64,000 nucleotides of DNA, taken from Brachionus manjavacas (Eukaryota; Rotifera; Eurotatoria; Ploima; Brachionidae). The stretch spans positions 3,353,501-3,417,500 of the forward strand of contig JAHQIY010000007.1 in the NCBI GenBank assembly GCA_019054805.1, written 5' to 3'. Made by a program: the position numbers and the translations under genes. Each line of letters begins with the position of its first letter. Position 1 is the first letter of the stretch. This document shows, piece after piece, positions 59,659 to 64,000 of this stretch. A model generated the notes under the pieces. The model was not told where the DNA came from. It worked only from the letters and a program-made list of their open reading frames with translations, and made no database searches.

Positions 59659-62600
59659 ATGACCGCTTTTGAATTAATGGACACTAATCAAAATGAGGCC
59701 ATAAAAGAGAACAAGAGTCATCCGAGCCTGAAGCTATCCAAATTCATGAACTCCACACCGGCCTTGAACACACCACCGCCCGAGTCCATCGACTTCTACC
59801 ATGAGATTTCTTTGTCCGATATTTCGCTCAACCGACTAGAGCACATAGTCGAGGACACCGGTTTTCAAGAGGACACCGCGCTCACCCCTCTCATTCACAG
59901 TCCGCCCCAGTCGGCCGCCTCCGTAGAGCGCAAAAATTTTCACAAGCTAAACACCGACTTCATCTCCAAGCACTCTTTGTTCAAGCTTAATTTGCAGCGC
60001 TCTCTCAGTCGATTCAATCGCTTGAGACTAAATTACCTGAGAGAAAGGCCGAGCGAGAAAAGTGGACTGGCCTACGAACTCGACAGAATTGACGGCTCTG
60101 ACAACGAGCTGACTGATGACGAAGTCGAGATCGATGATGACTCATTTTGGTGCTCGAGACGCCTCAGACTCGGCTCCGAGTGGAGCAGATGCAGACAAAA
60201 ATTAAGTCTGATCGAGTGCAAACAGAACTCGCTGAGCCAAAGTGAATCAGCCAAGCTTGTTCACATTAAAAATCAATTGAAACACCTGTCGAACAAAAAC
60301 GCCAGAGCCATCGAGTATTTTAGAGCGAATGTGGTCAAATCGAACTGTGTGTGTGACTCGATGACAAGTGGCCAAGAGATGTGTGTGTTTTGTGGTCTGG
60401 AACGATTGTCCACGCCGAACAAAGGGCCTAAACGAACGCTCCAAAATGTCTATTTTGATCATTCCTACACTAAATTGCCCAAGCTGAACTCATCCAATGA
60501 ACCAGTTGATGATTTGGACTTTTTGAGTTGTGTCGACGATGACGCTCTTAATAAAATGGTCAATGAGCGCTTGGACAAGCTATTTAGCTCTGTGGATCGT
60601 TTTCCAAAACAAAGCGACCCTCTACCCAACCTGACCACAGAAGAGTAAGTAGTATTTTTTTTTTTTTGAAAAATTTTCAAAATGAGCGAATTTAAAAAAT
60701 TTAAAATTTATTTTTTTTGAAACTTTTTTTAATTATAATCCAGCTTAACCATAAAATTTATTAAATTGGTTTGAAATTGAAAGTCAAGAAAAAAAAATCA
60801 ATTATTTTACTTTGGAAATATAATTTGAAATTTTTTTAACTTTTCAATTTAGGATATTTTTTTTTTTTCAATTTTAAAATTTCATTAATTTGTTTGTTAA
60901 ATTTAAAATTTGAAATTTTTTTCACCAAAGTTATGTATCATCTTTTCTAAGATATTTAAAATATTGAGAATCTTACGCCTACCAAACTTTAAAAGCCCTC
61001 ACTTAATGAAAATCATTTATTAAATTTTTTTATATATTTTCTGATAGATAATAAATTAATCTTGAAATGATAGTAAAATAAATGAAAAACTTATAAAATG
61101 TAAATAAAACAAAGTAAAAGTGAATCGAACATAAACACAATCTTATTTTTTTAAACTGTCACCGAACACATAAATTTGTTGTTTCATGAATGTTAATTAA
61201 ACATTGCCTTTTTCTATAAATTAAAAAGAAAATCAATTAAAACATTAGAAAAATGTAATTTTGATTTAAAAAAGGGAACAAAGCATTCAAGGTCGATTTT
61301 AGAATTAACCTTGATAATTAAAATTCATTTGAGTTTTTGTCTCATTTTTGGTTCTTATGATTTGTTTTCTTTTATTTAATTTTATGTTTTATTTCACTTT
61401 TTTAAATATTCAAAATTAAAAATTTTAGTTTGTGTTGTTGTTTTTTAGATTCACATTTTATGTGTTTTCTTAATTTCCATTTTTGATTTAATTTCTGGAC
61501 TTATCTCGAATAGAAAATTTTGAATTTATTTTTTACATAAAACAATCAATTATTATTTTATATATTTGCGGACTTTAAAGTGTTCATTTTTTGAACATTC
61601 GTCACAATTTTTTAATCATCAAAATTTTACCTTTTGAACAAATGATATCTAATTAATGATGCAATTAATCTAGCTTCAAATTAAATTTAACAAGTTAGAA
61701 ATTAATTAAAAATTGCCAATAAATGAGCACATGATGCTTATGAGAGAACTTACCAAAAGTTTAATCTTAAATAAATAATTAAAGAAAAAAAGATAATTTT
61801 TTGTTTTTTTTTAATATATTTCTTAATTAATTATGAGAAAATTTTGCTTCCAACCTGAAAAAAATTGCTTTTCTAACATTTAAAATTAAAATGTTTTTTT
61901 TAAAAAACAGTGATGACTAAAGTGGCATCTAAATTAAAACAAAATGAATATCATCTAAAATTTAATTAAAAATGAAAAGTGTAAATAAATGTTCAACTTA
62001 ATAATTTAAAAAAAATAAATTTTAAATTTTTACCATCAATTATTTTTGGATCTAAATTTTTGTAGGAATAAAGTCATATTTAAAATTAATTTTAAGATTG
62101 ATGGAGTTTTTTGAGGAGAAGTTTGAGCCTGTTTTGTTGGACGCTGAAAACTTTAGTCCGCGAAGGCCGAGCAAAAAGGCCAAGACTTACAATCAAGCCA
62201 AACTTAAAGAATTTCGTTTGCGTGCCAAAAAAGCTGCTCTTTGTCAAAGACAGCAAAGGAGTGCAAGAGAGAGTGCCAAGATCAAGAGAATGGTTTATTC
62301 GCGCAGCTCAAGTACATCTATGATGAACGACGATGCCCAGTACATTTCATCGAACACAGACAAATACAACATAAACAACATCCTAATACCTAACGAACTG
62401 ATCAGCAATCAAAAAATATCTTCTATTCCCGCTCACAAAATCACTACTCCTGGCTGGCGAATCATCGAAATTGAGCCCCTTTGTGACGGTCCAAAGCCTG
62501 ATGAAGAACTGGACGACACCTCTATTTTAGTCAGACATAAAATTATTGAAATGAAAGAAAAAATAAACTTTTCAAATATAAAAAATTCACTTGATACCCC

Positions 62601-62718
62601 TCTTAAAGATAGTGAATCCACTTTGCCTAGCAATGGATCAAATAGAAATTTAGAATGGCCTGTACGAAATTTTCCTCTGAGTGACCAAGACTATAAGGCA
62701 ATGATTGATGAAAGATAA
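59659..62718 (+). CDS. KANSL1-like PEHE-domain protein, copy 2
   Basis: Role as for copy 1. Exons 59659-60644 and 62097-62718 join in phase 2 and give 535 aa. Residues about 25-96 are identical or nearly so to copy 1. The middle has an extra segment with RRLRLGSEWSRCRQKLSL that may correspond to the conserved Trp/coiled-coil segment (WTWLQ...) of vertebrate KANSL1. The Cys cluster is CVCDSMTSGQEMCVFCG. Exon 2 differs from copy 1 by two amino acids and carries the whole PEHE core. Exon 1 is clearly more G+C-rich at silent sites than the non-identical part of copy 1, so this copy probably preserves the older codon pattern. The intron is 1,452 nt. Tandem, same strand as copy 1, about 10 kb away. 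Confidence 0.83.
60645..62096 (+). other. Intron of KANSL1-like copy 2
   Basis: Begins GTAAGT and ends TTTTAAG. A+T-rich with no nested gene seen. The last roughly 65 bp match copy 1. Confidence 0.7.
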
Positions 62719-63058
62719 AACCGCGAATCAACTAGTGTTGTTTCTCTTGAGCTTCCTGGTACTTAGACAAATCTCGAGCTAAAAGTTTGAATTTGTTCAC
62801 AGATTACTCGTTGTCTATTTAATGGTTATTCGGATGACTTTATTAATAGAGAAAAAAAACAGTCATTAAAAAAGTGTTTAGATGTTTTTTTGAATTGTAA
62901 ATAATTTTAAATCTAATTTGTATCAAGTCCGTATATTAAACTTTTGTTTTTTTTGGAATATTATTTTTTCACTTTAGACCGGTTAACTAAAAGTCATGAT
63001 AATTTTCCCATTTTTTTGCTGTATTTTCGATTAAGAATAAAACCGGTACTCGGGTCTT
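62719..63058 (+). promoter_or_regulatory. 3' UTR of KANSL1-like copy 2 with AATAAA signal
   Basis: Near-copy of 53128-53485 with a short deletion near 62900. AATAAA lies at 63036-63041. Downstream of about 63058 the two loci are unrelated. Confidence 0.5.
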
Positions 63059-63335
63059 TTTGCGTCGAGTAAAGACTCGAGTAAAATTAAATCTTTTCTT
63101 TCTCTTTCCAAAGAATGATTTTCTTTTTTTTTAGATGTTTAGTTAATTTGTTTTTTTAGACCTTTATTCTTTAATTTTAAAGCTAATATTGCTGGTTTTG
63201 AATTATTAATTATATTTTAAAAAATAAAAAAAAATTTAAAAATAAAAACTTAAAAGCTTAAAAATTTTTTTTTTCAATTTTGAAATCCGAAATCGTGACT
63301 AAAATTTGCAAAGCTTACTTTTTTAAGAAACATTC

Positions 63336-63750
63336 TGAAAGAACGACTCTGTAATGTTCGTTTTATGATCGGCCGGATTAGGTTTAGCCTCGTAATTAGT
63401 GATTACTACTTGTTGTCGTAATCCCTGAACCATAATTTAAATCTTTTAATTAATTAAAATATTAGAACATAACTTACCGCCAGGAATTCTCCCTTGAGGC
63501 CGATATAATAGACCGTAGTTTGAACATCATTATCATTTGCGTAATTTCTAGGCACATAAACAGATAAATGACTGACAGAAGAAAATTTCACCATCCTTGA
63601 CATTTATTTTATTCTTAATGCTTTTTTATCTTTATCAAGGAATACTTTAGCGGATAAGCAACAATTCCTTCGGGATCCTTTACCAATTCAATCTCTTGAT
63701 CACACTCAATTCCTACATCGTCAAAAGTCATAAATGGCTTGTTTTTAAAT
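63336..63750 (-). CDS. PITHD1: PITHD1, PITH-domain protein (3' exons; 5' part not in window)
   Basis: PITHD1 is a small proteasome-associated PITH-domain protein (family knowledge). Three minus-strand exons are visible: 63750-63646 (FKNKPFMTFDDVGIECDQ ... AYPLK), 63595-63478 (MVKFSSVSHLSVYVPRN ... TVYYIGLKGEFLA) and 63424 to about 63336 (GLRQQVVITNYEAKPNPADH, ending FFQNVS). Order, spacing and the NYEAxxNPADH motif match the C-terminal half of human PITHD1. The introns are 50 and 53 nt. The exon before 63750 should encode the GEDDDSHPSEM-like segment. I could not find it between 63751 and 64000, so it probably lies beyond the window. The exact stop is the TAA after NVS near 63336. Confidence 0.85.
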
Positions 63751-64000
63751 CTTAATTTAGACTATCATTAAAATGTTGAATAAAATAATTCGTGAAACTA
63801 AAAAATTTCGAATCATTTAAAAATGATTTTAGAAAAAAAAATATTTTGAACATATGTCGATGAATAGCTTCACCAGCAAGATATGAATGAGTATTAAATA
63901 AAAATAGAAAGAGTTTATAATACATCAAAAATTTGATTCACACTTACAAAAGAAAAGTTTGATTTTAAAATGATGAAAAACGCATAAAGTAAATTATTTT
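63751..64000. other. Right edge, probably PITHD1 intron
   Basis: A+T-rich. A short minus-strand open piece (HSYLAGEAIHRHMF, about 63885-63845) is not recognisable as PITHD1 and is left uncalled. Confidence 0.35.

Noticed and set aside
49560-63058. Reading the two KANSL1-like genes as allelic copies misassembled in tandem
   Set aside because: Not fully excluded, but the introns and much of exon 1 are far more different than alleles would be, and a 6-kb unrelated spacer lies between them. Recorded as a test in the findings.

Overview
This is a eukaryotic (animal) window, strongly A+T-rich between genes. The genes have GT-AG introns, many only about 50 nt long, and the recognisable gene set is metazoan: LZTFL1, ARL2, PANK4, TFIIS, TDP2, acetylcholinesterase, KANSL1 and PITHD1. 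Very low GC, tiny introns and many decayed non-LTR elements would fit a small invertebrate such as a monogonont rotifer. That placement is inference, because no species-specific marker was seen.

Layout. 1-4558: gene-free. 4559-11464: three minus-strand genes in a row, LZTFL1 (5 exons), ARL2 (5 exons) and PANK4 (7 exons), all reconstructed here exon by exon. 11465-24917: an intronless TFIIS gene (13275-14303), then retroelement debris including one nearly complete two-ORF LINE (about 16575-20365), then a second TFIIS gene (23889-24917) on the same strand. 24918-37217: a TDP2-like gene on the minus strand (27950 to about 29270) and a complete TDP2 on the plus strand (35822-37217), head to head. 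The roughly 6.5 kb between them is a graveyard of nested elements: a 1.2-kb element with long terminal inverted repeats and a nested insertion, a decayed LINE interrupted by a tRNA-type SINE, and a Tc1/mariner transposase remnant. 37218-44929: a GPI-anchored acetylcholinesterase (41145-43354). 44930-47506: ORF1-like debris and an unrecognised 292-aa gene. 47507-63058: two tandem KANSL1-like (PEHE-domain) genes, each with two coding exons. 63336-63750: the 3' exons of PITHD1, running off the right edge.

The main observation is that three unrelated gene pairs in one 64-kb window (TFIIS direct, TDP2 inverted, KANSL1 direct) are all mosaics. Long stretches are nearly identical at the DNA level, including introns and UTR, and end abruptly in stretches that differ by 10% or more. 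This is the signature expected of repeated local gene conversion between young duplicates in both orientations. An assembly or haplotype artefact must also be excluded. In the KANSL1 pair the unconverted part of one copy has drifted A+T-rich and lost a conserved Trp-containing segment. In the TDP2 pair the 5' end of one copy is decayed although its catalytic 3' half is pristine.

No tRNA, rRNA, CRISPR array or bacterial-type operon was seen. Transposon types present are an ATGA-overlap two-ORF LINE, at least four other decayed LINE fragments, two SINE-like pieces, a Tc1 transposase fragment, a long-TIR element and a small fold-back element.
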